A program made the position numbers and the translations under genes. A stretch of 46,391 nucleotides of DNA from Chryseobacterium rhizosphaerae. Its GTDB lineage: Bacteria; Bacteroidota; Bacteroidia; Flavobacteriales; Weeksellaceae. The stretch is taken from contig NZ_QNUF01000035.1 in assembly GCF_003385455.1 (NCBI RefSeq), positions 1 through 46,391 of the forward strand. Direction: 5' to 3'. Below the pieces are notes generated by a model. It was not told the origin of the DNA. It searched no databases and saw only the letters and a program-made list of their open reading frames with translations. This document shows positions 32,756 to 41,815 of this stretch, one piece after another; the first letter of the stretch is position 1, and every line of letters begins with the position of its first letter.

Positions 32756-33727
32756 ATGAAAGGTGTAGCAAAACAAGAATATACAAAGGTAAAGATAGAA
32801 GGAATTCTGAACCTTAAAAAACTTTCCGGAGAGTATGAACTCACTCCGGAAGAATTGGTTGGTTTTCATAATCAATATTGCAGTCTTCAGGAGTTATTGA
32901 CCTTATCACTGCCTAAGTATGTGGAATACATTTATATCCCTTCTGATAAGTTTGAAATCAGAGACAGAAAATTGCTGAAAAGTGCAGTATTGGAGATTCC
33001 TTCCATTTCCAGTGAGAAAGTATACGGAGTGATCATTAGATTTTTACCTAAAGATCTACAGATTCACTACAAAATAAAAGTAAAAAGAACAGCCTCCCAG
33101 ATTGAACTCACTAAGGAAAAAACTTATGTAAACAATCAGGGAATCGACAAAATGATAGAGCAACTGTTTGAAAAAGCAGAACAGATTTTATATCCGTTGC
33201 AGATTTCAATAAAAAATAATGGGGGACTTGACAACATTATCAATCATGAAGAAATAGCCAAACGCTGGAAAACAGAGAGCCTAAAATTGAAGGACTATTA
33301 TCAGTCTGAGACAACAGATCAGCTATTAGAACAAATGGAGACGGTATATACTGATATTAACCTAAAGAAAGATTGGTTTGACATGAGTATATTTTATAAG
33401 CTATTCTTCCTGCCGGTTTATCAGGGATATCCTCAATTTCAGAAAAAAGATTTTTTACAGATCTATTTTTCGGGGCTGTCACAGGAAATCGGATATAATA
33501 CAGAATGTATATTGAGCAGAGAATATACAAGAGGAAATAAAATAGCCGTACAATTAGCCGGGATGGAAGAAGAAACCCCGTTCAATAAAAACGGTAAGAA
33601 AGGAGAAGCTAGTCTTCTGTACAAATTGAACAAAGAAACCAGAGAGTTATTTTCAATCACAGGCTCTCTTTCAACTTTTGAAGGGAGCACAGAATATAAG
33701 ATTGAATTTCAGCTGTTTGAACAGTAA
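32756..33727 (+). CDS. Unknown protein of the T6SSiii island, candidate adaptor
   Basis: A 323-aa protein with no signal peptide or membrane segment. A mixed N-terminal half leads to a central amphipathic helical part (IAKRWKTESLKLKDYYQSET, ~185-205) and a WFDMSIFYKLFFLPVYQGYPQF patch (~220-240), then a beta-rich C-terminus. I do not recognise the family. It lies between the VgrG/lipase genes and the DUF4280 spike, so it may load cargo or serve as a chaperone; another possibility is a structural part of the spike. Confidence 0.6.
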   Translation: MKGVAKQEYTKVKIEGILNLKKLSGEYELTPEELVGFHNQYCSLQELLTLSLPKYVEYIYIPSDKFEIRDRKLLKSAVLEIPSISSEKVYGVIIRFLPKDLQIHYKIKVKRTASQIELTKEKTYVNNQGIDKMIEQLFEKAEQILYPLQISIKNNGGLDNIINHEEIAKRWKTESLKLKDYYQSETTDQLLEQMETVYTDINLKKDWFDMSIFYKLFFLPVYQGYPQFQKKDFLQIYFSGLSQEIGYNTECILSREYTRGNKIAVQLAGMEEETPFNKNGKKGEASLLYKLNKETRELFSITGSLSTFEGSTEYKIEFQLFEQ

Positions 33728-33757
33728 TATTGAAGAAACAGAAAAACACAATATACC

Positions 33758-34231
33758 ATGAGTGCGAAACATTTAGTTTGCCAGGGAGCCACCTGCCAGT
33801 GCAAGTTTGGGACAACTCCTGATAAACTCGCCGTAAAAACGCAGAGTCAACGCTATATCAATGAAAAAGATGGAAGCAATAAACTGATGGCTACCCATGT
33901 AGACATAGGATCTACTTTTGAGAAAAATACCTTTGGATCCTGCAAAAAAATGAATAACAGCCCCTGCCAGGCAGTGGTTACCCAGTGGAGTGGCTATTAT
34001 GAAAAAATTACATTGGAGGATAATAATGGAAAAGCACTTTTAGAAGACAGCAAAGCAACATGCCCTGTGGGAGGTCCGGATTGTATTACGATTATCAATC
34101 ATGGGCAGACTGCGGGAGCTTCTGCACAGAATGTGAAGAATGCAGATAAAGAGGTTTTAGCTGAATTATTTCCGTTCGTTAATCCTAATGAGTATATCCG
34201 AAAAACAGATATGCTAAACGTTAAAAACTAA
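33758..34231 (+). CDS. DUF4280 PAAR-like spike protein
   Basis: A 157-aa protein matching DUF4280: VCQGATCQCKFGTTPDKL at the N-terminus, ATHVDIGSTFEKNTFGSCKKMNNSPCQ in the middle and LLEDSKATCPVGGPDCITIINHGQT near the end. DUF4280 proteins take the place of PAAR as the sharp tip on VgrG in Bacteroidota T6SS and in contractile injection systems. Several conserved cysteines (residues 8, 13, 15, ~63, ~71 and ~107) may bind a metal at the tip. It precedes the large probable effector by only 9 bp. Confidence 0.85.
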   Translation: MSAKHLVCQGATCQCKFGTTPDKLAVKTQSQRYINEKDGSNKLMATHVDIGSTFEKNTFGSCKKMNNSPCQAVVTQWSGYYEKITLEDNNGKALLEDSKATCPVGGPDCITIINHGQTAGASAQNVKNADKEVLAELFPFVNPNEYIRKTDMLNVKN

Positions 34232-34240
34232 TGTCATCCT

Positions 34241-37200
34241 ATGGAAATTAATAATACCAAATTAACAGCAATTATTATCCCTCAGGGAAATACTGGTTTT
34301 AATGAGCAATACAGAGCGTTGACCATCCAGGAAGGACAGAAATTTACGGTGAGTATCAAAGAATATGAGGAGGAAAAGAAAAAAATACTAGATAAAATTG
34401 ACCTTATCACAAAGGAAAAAGATAAAATTGATGCTGAGCTGGACAAACAATCCAATGACTATCTGGATGAAGCTAACAAACGTTACAAGCAAGGAGGTAA
34501 CTGGCTAAAGATGGAGAAACACAATGGGAAAGAAGCAACCCATGTTCAGGTAAGTCTCGACAATAATGTTAGAATTGCAAGAGAAAAAGCAGATAAAATA
34601 AAAAAACAGAAAGATTCAGAAATAAAAAAACATCAAAATGCACTTGATGCTTTGGAGAAGACATGTAAATCTATTGTATGGGCCTGGCAGCTTGCCAAAT
34701 CAAGAAGCAGTAAACCTGGGGGGAGAAATGAAAAGTTAGAAGCAGGACCAGTACAGTCTGATATGACTTTAGATAGCCATATTTATGGAGGTGGATTCGC
34801 ATGGATAGAACCTTTCTGGGAAAAAGGAAAACCTACGGGAAGTCCTAAAAATGGAATTTACATTCACACATCACCTAAAAATTCTACCGTAAAGGCAGCA
34901 GAATGGTATGGGTTTAAAGATTCTGAAAATCCTGTTAAAATTCAAGGCCCGGTAGCATCGGGCAGTAAAGTACAACTCCATATTTATACACAAAGTATGT
35001 ATGGGAAAAATATCGGTGTTGAACTAAAAGCAAATGGAGAGATCCTGAAAGCAAATTCTTATTCCTGGGGTATTGAGGTTTCTGCAAGTAAAACTAAAAA
35101 TGAAGAGCCCTCAAAGACAAATGGTGCAAAATATGACATTCTAGAGTCAGAAGATTTATTTCTTACCGAGGTGGAAATTTATGACTGCTCGGATGCTAAT
35201 AGCATAAAACCGCCAGCAGAAGCTGTAACCGGATATTTGTTAAATGACCAGGGTGGAAAAAAACAGGACTATCTGAATGTACAAAAGGCTGTGTTGAACC
35301 TTTATATTGATCCTGCCTGGTGTATGAGGAAAACAGGAATTATTACAGTAGTTCCCACGATCCATTATGATGGGAAAAAGCAGGAAATGGCCGCCGCTAC
35401 ATTGAAAATATCAGCTAGTTCTACTCCGGATATCAAAATTCCTGAATCTGGAAATAAACCAGTACTTATAGATAATGTAGAGACCAATTTTGAAGCTTTT
35501 CATCATTGCAGATATGATGTAATTAAAGGAAGTTATGCCAAACTGGATGATAGAAAGAACAATGAAAATCAAGAAATAATTATTTTTGATTCTAAAAAAA
35601 ACAACTCTGAAAGAACTGAACTTTATATGCCGGTTATTGCTGGACATAAACAAGCCAGAAGAAATGTTAAAATAACTTTAGATTCAAATACTGTAGAATG
35701 TAGTTTTGATGGAGACAAAGTAAATGACCATGAAAAGAAAGTAATAGATTTATCTCTTATACAAGAAGCTGTAGTGGTTGAAGAGAATACGAAAGTAGAT
35801 GAGCATTTAATAATAAGAGACGATATTATTAAACTTGAAGACCTTAGGATGACATTCGAGAAGGAGGAAGAAGGTCACGGTGATACTAATGATGATAATG
35901 AAATCAATGCAACTCATTCAACCACAAGAGGAAGCGTAAAAGGATCCGTTGGAATAAGCAGTACCAGTAAAACGACAACTTTTAAAGATGAAAGAAAAAT
36001 AGGAAGATATCCAAATTCCGACACAGAAATTGTGCTAGATATTGGATATCAATATAATGGTTCTTTAATAAAGTATATATGGCCTACAAGAAAAGCTATA
36101 GTACAAAATTATCCTGTATTATTACATACTTGCGCTTATCCGCAAAAAACATTAAATATACAAGTATATCCCGATATAAAATGGATTTTACAGTTTGCAT
36201 ACGATTGTGATCCTGAAGAATTTAATGAAATGCGAGGTGATGCATATGATAAATATTTGGTGAAGGTTGAAAAACTAGATGACAAGTACAAACCCGAAGA
36301 GATTGAAAGTAAAATCTCTAGGATTGATGCTGATCTTGAGAATGCAAGAGAAAACTTGAGGACAGCAAAAAAAGAGAACAAAAAAAATGCAAAAAAACTA
36401 ATAGAGAAACTTGAAGCGAAAAAGGCTAAACAACAGGCAAAAAGCAAAAAGTACAATAAAGAAAGTTTAAAGGCAAAAAAGGAACATAAAAAGGACAGAC
36501 CAGATTTATTTAATTTTAAGGAAAATATAAGTTCGGGATTGTCAGATTTAGTTTTATCATTAAATGTTGAATATGATCGTCCCGGTGAAGCAATCGAAAT
36601 TTCTGCTAGTTATAAAAGATATGTTAATCTTGTTAAGCAACTTATAGATGTTAAGAATACTGTTGAGTTAATCTTAGACGGGAAGAAAAAATCACAAAAA
36701 AAATTAGATAAAAAGTTTCGAGAAATAGATGAAAAAGACGCAGGAGAAAAACTAAAAAACATTGGAGAAGCGCTTAAAGGTCGTCCGCTTTGTTCAATAG
36801 ATATTATTCCTCCTTCATTGGCTATATTGGGTTCGTGGTATGCCGAGAGTCCAAAAGATATCAATACAAACTATGTTGGTATCGTTGGTGAAATTCAGGT
36901 AATGGCAAAACCTTTTATTGGAGCGGCAATAACTATGGATTTTTTAGCTTTAGCACAAAAAGCTCATCCAATTGCAAGGGGAATAATTACTGTTATTGAT
37001 GTCGCAGAGGCCGCAGGTGTTGGTCCAAAGATTACGTTAGAAATGGAGTTGAGTGGCGAATTGGAGATTGAAGGGAAACTCATGTATAATTCAGCTAGTG
37101 GTAATACAAATTTCAATCAAAATTCCTTATCAAAAGATTCCGAAGACGACAGTCCTCTTACTGTCAGTGGTGTATTTAAACTTGAGATTAGAGGAAAAAT

Positions 37201-37522
37201 AGAATTTTCCAAGAAAGCAAACTCTTATATTTTTGGAAGTGTCACTGCGTATGCCAATGCAGCTTTTGAAGTAAAAACTGGTTTAACACTCTCGGGTGCA
37301 ATAAAGGCAGATGAAAAAGGGTTTTTCATAGACCCCCTCTTGACTTTCCACGGCTTAATCGTGTCCGGAGTTGCAGAAGCAGGCTATAAAGTGGAAAACA
37401 CTGATGGAGGAGAATATTTTTCTGACAGCATAGAAGGAAGTTTTGACCTAGTACTAATGCATGAATATGAAGGAAGATTTGAAAATTCTAGCGGAGATAA
37501 AGTCCAATTATATATAACTTAA
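34241..37522 (+). CDS. Large (1093 aa) probable T6SS effector, modular
   Basis: No signal peptide. Residues ~35-140 are a Lys/Glu-rich coiled coil. Residues ~165-560 are beta-rich with a conserved-looking GGGFAWIEPFWEKG and Ig-like strands (SDANSIKPPAEAVTGY). A second long Lys-rich coiled coil lies at ~688-755. The C-terminal ~250 residues begin PLCSIDIIPPSLAILGSWYAESPKD and have a hydrophobic stretch (~880-935), then alternating amphipathic strands (ITLEMELSGELEIEGKL, VFKLEIRGKIEFSK, AAFEVKTGLTLSGAI). This resembles membrane-acting polymorphic toxins, but no catalytic motif is visible. Base composition drops in the C-terminal half. It follows the DUF4280 spike and precedes the lipoprotein/DUF3592 array. 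Confidence 0.65.
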   Translation: MEINNTKLTAIIIPQGNTGFNEQYRALTIQEGQKFTVSIKEYEEEKKKILDKIDLITKEKDKIDAELDKQSNDYLDEANKRYKQGGNWLKMEKHNGKEATHVQVSLDNNVRIAREKADKIKKQKDSEIKKHQNALDALEKTCKSIVWAWQLAKSRSSKPGGRNEKLEAGPVQSDMTLDSHIYGGGFAWIEPFWEKGKPTGSPKNGIYIHTSPKNSTVKAAEWYGFKDSENPVKIQGPVASGSKVQLHIYTQSMYGKNIGVELKANGEILKANSYSWGIEVSASKTKNEEPSKTNGAKYDILESEDLFLTEVEIYDCSDANSIKPPAEAVTGYLLNDQGGKKQDYLNVQKAVLNLYIDPAWCMRKTGIITVVPTIHYDGKKQEMAAATLKISASSTPDIKIPESGNKPVLIDNVETNFEAFHHCRYDVIKGSYAKLDDRKNNENQEIIIFDSKKNNSERTELYMPVIAGHKQARRNVKITLDSNTVECSFDGDKVNDHEKKVIDLSLIQEAVVVEENTKVDEHLIIRDDIIKLEDLRMTFEKEEEGHGDTNDDNEINATHSTTRGSVKGSVGISSTSKTTTFKDERKIGRYPNSDTEIVLDIGYQYNGSLIKYIWPTRKAIVQNYPVLLHTCAYPQKTLNIQVYPDIKWILQFAYDCDPEEFNEMRGDAYDKYLVKVEKLDDKYKPEEIESKISRIDADLENARENLRTAKKENKKNAKKLIEKLEAKKAKQQAKSKKYNKESLKAKKEHKKDRPDLFNFKENISSGLSDLVLSLNVEYDRPGEAIEISASYKRYVNLVKQLIDVKNTVELILDGKKKSQKKLDKKFREIDEKDAGEKLKNIGEALKGRPLCSIDIIPPSLAILGSWYAESPKDINTNYVGIVGEIQVMAKPFIGAAITMDFLALAQKAHPIARGIITVIDVAEAAGVGPKITLEMELSGELEIEGKLMYNSASGNTNFNQNSLSKDSEDDSPLTVSGVFKLEIRGKIEFSKKANSYIFGSVTAYANAAFEVKTGLTLSGAIKADEKGFFIDPLLTFHGLIVSGVAEAGYKVENTDGGEYFSDSIEGSFDLVLMHEYEGRFENSSGDKVQLYIT

Positions 37523-37538
37523 TTAAATTATTTACAAA

Positions 37539-38507
37539 ATGAGATATTTTTTAGTAGTATTTATGATATATTTAACTGCATGTGCACAAGAAAAAAATAA
37601 AACGATGAAGACAACCCAAGACATCTACTCTTTAAATAAAGATATCAAGAAATACCCCCAAGAACCAATGTACAAACTTATACTCACCTCCAGTGAGTGT
37701 TCTTTCTATCTACTTGTAAATGATATACCTCTATATAAATTTTTTGGAAGCAGTGGAGGTGTTGGAGCAACTTCTCTACCAATGAATTGGAACATAGCAA
37801 ACTCTGGCAAACAGAAAATAACAGTAAGAATGTATCCTAAATATAGTTCTGCATCAAAAGAAATGGAGAAAACTTTGGGATTAAATGCAGGTGTTAAATT
37901 TAGTATAGAGAGAGAATTAAAGGGTGAAGATGAGACTGTGTTTGAATTCAAAACACCGTTCAAAGATTTTGATGGGAAAGGTGGGGGTGGATTTCCATAT
38001 CCTAATAAACCATATTATGAAGAGACCGTTTTTGTTAATCTAGAAGTTCCATATCAAATATCTGTTTTAGATAATGCAGAAAAGCTTTATACTGACGATA
38101 CTGATAAACTTAAACAATTACAACAAGAAGTTCTTTCAAAATATAATCAAATTAGAAATATATATTTAAAGGGTACAAAAGATGACCTGGCAAATGTAAA
38201 CTACGGAAAAGAGAAAAGAATTGCACAACAGATGTATTACACACCTCAAGAATTAAAAAGTGGATGGGACAATGACTATCAATTCAGAACAGATTCTAAC
38301 TTAGAGTTTTTTGACCTCAAGCCTATAGAAAACTTCAAAATGACCTTTTATGCTGATGGGAAACTTGTTTGCCTGGAAAAAATAAATAACAAAAAGTCTG
38401 CACTTTGGGGAGGGTTCAAGAGAAAAGACAAAGATATAGGAACTACAACCTATATCATCATGTATCTTTATCGTCCAAAAGGAAGTAAAACGTTGGAAAT
38501 ATACTGA
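37539..38507 (+). CDS. Lipoprotein, array member 1 (candidate immunity)
   Basis: A 322-aa lipoprotein: MRYFLVVFMIYLTAC with lipobox cysteine at 15, then a beta-rich N-terminal domain (SECSFYLLVNDIPLYKF, PMNWNIANSGKQKITVRMYP) and a C-terminal domain with DYQFRTDSNLEFFDLKPIENFKMTFYADGKLVCLEK. The 328-aa protein at 38902 is a clear paralog across its whole length. It follows the large effector by 16 bp and overlaps the DUF3592 gene by one base (TGATG). Periplasm-facing immunity to the effector is my inference. Confidence 0.75.
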   Translation: MRYFLVVFMIYLTACAQEKNKTMKTTQDIYSLNKDIKKYPQEPMYKLILTSSECSFYLLVNDIPLYKFFGSSGGVGATSLPMNWNIANSGKQKITVRMYPKYSSASKEMEKTLGLNAGVKFSIERELKGEDETVFEFKTPFKDFDGKGGGGFPYPNKPYYEETVFVNLEVPYQISVLDNAEKLYTDDTDKLKQLQQEVLSKYNQIRNIYLKGTKDDLANVNYGKEKRIAQQMYYTPQELKSGWDNDYQFRTDSNLEFFDLKPIENFKMTFYADGKLVCLEKINNKKSALWGGFKRKDKDIGTTTYIIMYLYRPKGSKTLEIY

Positions 38508-38905
38508 TGATGATCATAAGAGTATTTGGTATCGCTTTGATTTTGATTGGGGGATTTCTAGCTTACGGAGTTGCAGGATCTTTTTCACGTATGCTACATG
38601 GAGAGAAGATAATAGCTACAATTGTTGATATTGAAAAAGTCACAGATAAATATAAGAAATTTGATAAACCAAGTTACTCTTATTATCCTATCCTTAAATT
38701 TATTTACAAAAACAGGACTATGCAATTAACGGACAAAAGTCATAACAGTACGGAAAAAGAAGTCAAAACTAAAATTAAGATATATTACAGTGAAAAATAT
38801 GGTATTAGTCGAGGTTTTACTGCTTTTGAACTTGTCTTATCTATCATTTCATTGGCTTTTATATCTGCGGGATTAGTTGCTTTATTCAAATTCAAATTAA
38901 AATGA
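38507..38905 (+). CDS. DUF3592 membrane protein, array member 1
   Basis: A 132-aa protein: a membrane helix at each end (~5-27 and ~106-128) around an ~75-residue soluble beta domain (IATIVDIEKV...YYPILKFIYKNRTMQLTDKS) typical of DUF3592. The YGISRGFTAFELVLSIISLAF junction is nearly identical in the copy at 39895. It overlaps the lipoprotein gene on both sides (1 bp before, 4 bp after), so the pair is translationally coupled. Confidence 0.78.
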   Translation: MMIIRVFGIALILIGGFLAYGVAGSFSRMLHGEKIIATIVDIEKVTDKYKKFDKPSYSYYPILKFIYKNRTMQLTDKSHNSTEKEVKTKIKIYYSEKYGISRGFTAFELVLSIISLAFISAGLVALFKFKLK

Positions 38906-39888
38906 AAAAAATATTTTTTGTTTTCGTTGTTTTTTTTCTAACCGCATGTGGTCAACAAAATAAAGAAACTATGAAACCCCAAAAAGATATCTATTCTATC
39001 GGAAGTGAAATAAAGCATTTTGATAGCGAACCGCAATATGGAGCATATATTTCAACAAATGATTGTTCTTTCGATATTCTAATCAATGACATTCCCATTA
39101 TTAAATATAAAGATAATTCTGGGGGAGGGCTTTCAAGATCATATTTTCCGCTCAACTGGGATATTACGAAAAAAGAGTTGCAAAAAATAACGGTTCGATT
39201 ATCCCCTGGATTTAACAAAGAAACAAACTCGCTATATTCATCACTAAACAGAAATTCAGGAGTTCAAATAAGCATTGTAGAATCTTTCAAAAATAAAGAT
39301 GATAGTTGGGGGGATGAAGAAGAAATTAAAAATTATACAACTCCTCAAAAAATAATTGAAGGTAAAGAAGTTGCTTCATATAATGGAAATGTTTCTTTTG
39401 AAGATAGTTTTACGTTTAAAGCAAATGTACCATACGAAATTAACACTTTAGAAAATGCCGAAATTCTTTATACCAAAGATAAAGACAAACTTAAACAATT
39501 AGAAAAAGAAGTAGTTTCAAAATATAATCAGATAAGAAATATTTATTTAAAAGGCTCAAAAGATGATCTGGCCAATGTTCTTTATACAAGAGAAAAAAGG
39601 TTTGCACAACAACTTTATCTTTCTTCCGAAAAAATTAAGAGTAGATGGGATGATGATTATCAATTCAGAACCGATTCTAATTTAGAATTCTTCGATTTGA
39701 AACCCATCGAAAATTATAAAATGTCTTTTTATGGTAATGGAAAATTAGTTTGTTTAGAAAAAATTAACAATGAGAAGTCATCACTTTGGGGTGGATTTAA
39801 GAAAAAAGGTGATGATGAGATAACTACAACTTATCTTGTTTTATATCTGTACCGTCCTAAAGGGAGTACCAAACTAGAAATATATTAA
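38902..39888 (+). CDS. Lipoprotein, array member 2 (paralog of 37539)
   Basis: A 328-aa lipoprotein with signal MKKIFFVFVVFFLTAC, lipobox cysteine at 16. It aligns with the 322-aa protein end to end: NDCSFDILINDIPIIKYK, FPLNWDITKKELQKITVRLSP, KYNQIRNIYLKGSKDDLAN and DYQFRTDSNLEFFDLKPIENYKMSFYGNGKLVCLEK. The middle (~95-160) has diverged. The gene is very AT-rich. It overlaps the DUF3592 gene before it by 4 bp (ATGA). Confidence 0.75.
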   Translation: MKKIFFVFVVFFLTACGQQNKETMKPQKDIYSIGSEIKHFDSEPQYGAYISTNDCSFDILINDIPIIKYKDNSGGGLSRSYFPLNWDITKKELQKITVRLSPGFNKETNSLYSSLNRNSGVQISIVESFKNKDDSWGDEEEIKNYTTPQKIIEGKEVASYNGNVSFEDSFTFKANVPYEINTLENAEILYTKDKDKLKQLEKEVVSKYNQIRNIYLKGSKDDLANVLYTREKRFAQQLYLSSEKIKSRWDDDYQFRTDSNLEFFDLKPIENYKMSFYGNGKLVCLEKINNEKSSLWGGFKKKGDDEITTTYLVLYLYRPKGSTKLEIY

Positions 39889-39894
39889 TTGTGT

Positions 39895-40284
39895 ATGATA
39901 TTTAAAATATTTGGAGCTATAATGGTTATTATAGGACTTTTTATTGGTTTTTTAGTCTATCAAGCTATTTTACCGATAGTTTTTGGAACTAAAACTAAAG
40001 CAACAATTATTGCAGTTCAGCAGGTTGAAGCTAAATATAAAAAAAATGGAAGAAAGATAATTTATGATCTTCCAGTTTTTCAATTTGATTATCTTAATAA
40101 AAGAATTACTGTGAGAGATCATAATAGTGTTACTGATATCAACGTAGTGAACACTCAATTATACATTTATTACAGTAAAAAATATGGTATTAGTCGAGGC
40201 TTTTCTGCTATAGAGATTGTTTTTTCTATTATTTCTTTAGCTTTTATTTTTTTTGGAATTATTGCTTTGTTCAAATCAAAATGA
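39895..40284 (+). CDS. DUF3592 membrane protein, array member 2
   Basis: A 129-aa paralog of the 38507 protein: terminal helices around a soluble domain, with YYSKKYGISRGFSAIEIVFSIISLAFIFFG. A TTG at 39889 gives two more residues; the ATG at 39895 is preferred. A 22-bp stretch (40178-40199) is identical to 38793-38814, so the duplication is recent or converted. It overlaps the next gene by 4 bp. Confidence 0.75.
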   Translation: MIFKIFGAIMVIIGLFIGFLVYQAILPIVFGTKTKATIIAVQQVEAKYKKNGRKIIYDLPVFQFDYLNKRITVRDHNSVTDINVVNTQLYIYYSKKYGISRGFSAIEIVFSIISLAFIFFGIIALFKSK

Positions 40285-40706
40285 GAATATTATTTTCCAC
40301 ATCCGTTGGATTTTGTTTTTTTGCTTGCGCACAAGAAAATAAGAAGAACATGAAGACAAACCAAGACATCTTAAATGCTGATAATGAATGGTACTGTGCA
40401 GAGTATTTTCCCAAAGATGTAATTACAAAGTTTCAGTCAACCAAGGGTAGAAAAGCCAAATCTGTTTCTACAACAAGAGCTGAATCAGATATATATTCAC
40501 AAAATGTTTACCCGATCGAAAATTATGTAATGAAGTTTTATGGTAATAATAGGATGGTTAGGTTGGAACCAAAAGATGGTTTTAACCGGGGCGAATCTTT
40601 GCTGGGATATGATGATATTGATAAGACCGGCATGAATAGAAAAACATTTATAGATATGTTATTATATATTCCAAAAGGAACTCAAAGCCTGCAAATTATC
40701 AGATAG
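40281..40706 (+). CDS. Shortened lipoprotein, array member 3
   Basis: A 141-aa protein with a lipoprotein-like start (MRILFSTSVGFCFFAC then AQENKKNMKTNQDI, matching the start of the 322-aa paralog). It keeps only the end of the family C-terminal domain (VYPIENYVMKFYGNNRMVRLEPKD and LLYIPKGTQSLQIIR, cf. the YRPKGSKTLEIY ending). About 170 middle residues are missing, consistent with an internal deletion. It may still be a functional half-domain. Confidence 0.65.
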   Translation: MRILFSTSVGFCFFACAQENKKNMKTNQDILNADNEWYCAEYFPKDVITKFQSTKGRKAKSVSTTRAESDIYSQNVYPIENYVMKFYGNNRMVRLEPKDGFNRGESLLGYDDIDKTGMNRKTFIDMLLYIPKGTQSLQIIR

Positions 40707-40709
40707 GGC

Positions 40710-41339
40710 ATGTTTAATAAAAATAAAAAGCTACAAGAAGAACTCAAGAAAGTTCAGGAACAATATCAGGAAAATAAAGGGAAAGCCATGCCTTTGACCC
40801 GGCCTGCATATATGCAAATGGGAATCAACTTCCTCTGGGCTGTTTTTAATATGTATATGTTCTTCGAAAACAGGAATGTAGAAAAATTTTCATTCTTCAA
40901 TTTTTGGGTTATGTTTTTCTTATTGCTGATGAATATTCCTTTATTTACCTATAAGGAAAATGAGAAAGAAGGCAAAAATAAGTTTGTAGCTATTTATTTT
41001 TTTTGTGCATTATTGGTATTCACTTTATTTCCCTTTTTCATCTCGTATAATCTAGCCATGGTATTTACTGTAGCTTCATGGCTTCCCAATTATATTTATT
41101 CATATTCTATAAAAGATAAGAAAGTGATAGATAGTCTAAAAGGAAATACGGGATGTTTCATGATCTTTTGGTTGGGACTTTTAGTGATTAGTATAATAAT
41201 AAGTATTTCAAGACATTCTTTAGGCACTGAAATATTTCCTGCCGGATATAATTACGGATACTTTATTAATATGTTATATAATATATTTTTTATAGTGTCA
41301 ATTTATTATTCAAATCGATATAGAAATATGTCTGTTTGA
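40710..41339 (+). CDS. Multispanning membrane protein, unknown
   Basis: A 209-aa protein with a short charged N-terminus (NKNKKLQEELKKVQEQYQENKGK) followed by five or six hydrophobic helices (from GINFLWAVFNMYMFF to FINMLYNIFFIVSIYY). No family is recognised. It starts 3 bp after the shortened lipoprotein, within the same array, and may be another immunity component. Confidence 0.6.
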   Translation: MFNKNKKLQEELKKVQEQYQENKGKAMPLTRPAYMQMGINFLWAVFNMYMFFENRNVEKFSFFNFWVMFFLLLMNIPLFTYKENEKEGKNKFVAIYFFCALLVFTLFPFFISYNLAMVFTVASWLPNYIYSYSIKDKKVIDSLKGNTGCFMIFWLGLLVISIIISISRHSLGTEIFPAGYNYGYFINMLYNIFFIVSIYYSNRYRNMSV

Positions 41340-41437
41340 CATAATAAAGGGAGCAAATTCTTAATTGTATTTTTTTTGCATATTTAAAATATATGGCTAA
41401 TGTGTCTATATTGTCCAAGAACTGAAAAAGCTTTTAG

Positions 41438-41815
41438 ATGAAAATAAAAAATAGTTTTGGAGTTATTGTCCTGTTATTGGGGGGTTATTTACTATTTAGT
41501 TTATATCAATCTTCTTTACCTATAATTTATGGAACCAGAGCAAAAGCAAATATTATTGGGACTGACAGTGTGAAAAACAAGAGGTTTACCTATTTGTATT
41601 ACCCTGTCTTTCAATTTAATTATCAAAATCAGCTCATTAAGTTTACAGATAAAAGCAGTAGTGTTGATAAAGATATTGAAAAGTCTGAGGTGATGGTGTA
41701 TTATGATCAAAACTATGGATTTAGCCAAGGTTTTACCACTGAGAAGATTATCTTTTTGATCATAAGTATTTTGCTTATCTTATTCGGAATTGTTTGCCTT
41801 GTCAAACCTTTCTGA
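41438..41815 (+). CDS. DUF3592 membrane protein, array member 3
   Basis: A 125-aa paralog of the other two DUF3592 proteins: N-terminal helix, RAKANIIGTDSV, YYPVFQFNYQNQLIKFTDKSS, YYDQNYGFSQGFTTEKI and a C-terminal helix. It is more diverged and separated from the preceding gene by ~100 bp. It ends the island. The 238 bp after it (41816-42053) have no convincing gene; a 27-codon frame from 41836 (MSGISTIEYQSFYLKG...) may be a decayed remnant. Confidence 0.72.
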   Translation: MKIKNSFGVIVLLLGGYLLFSLYQSSLPIIYGTRAKANIIGTDSVKNKRFTYLYYPVFQFNYQNQLIKFTDKSSSVDKDIEKSEVMVYYDQNYGFSQGFTTEKIIFLIISILLILFGIVCLVKPF

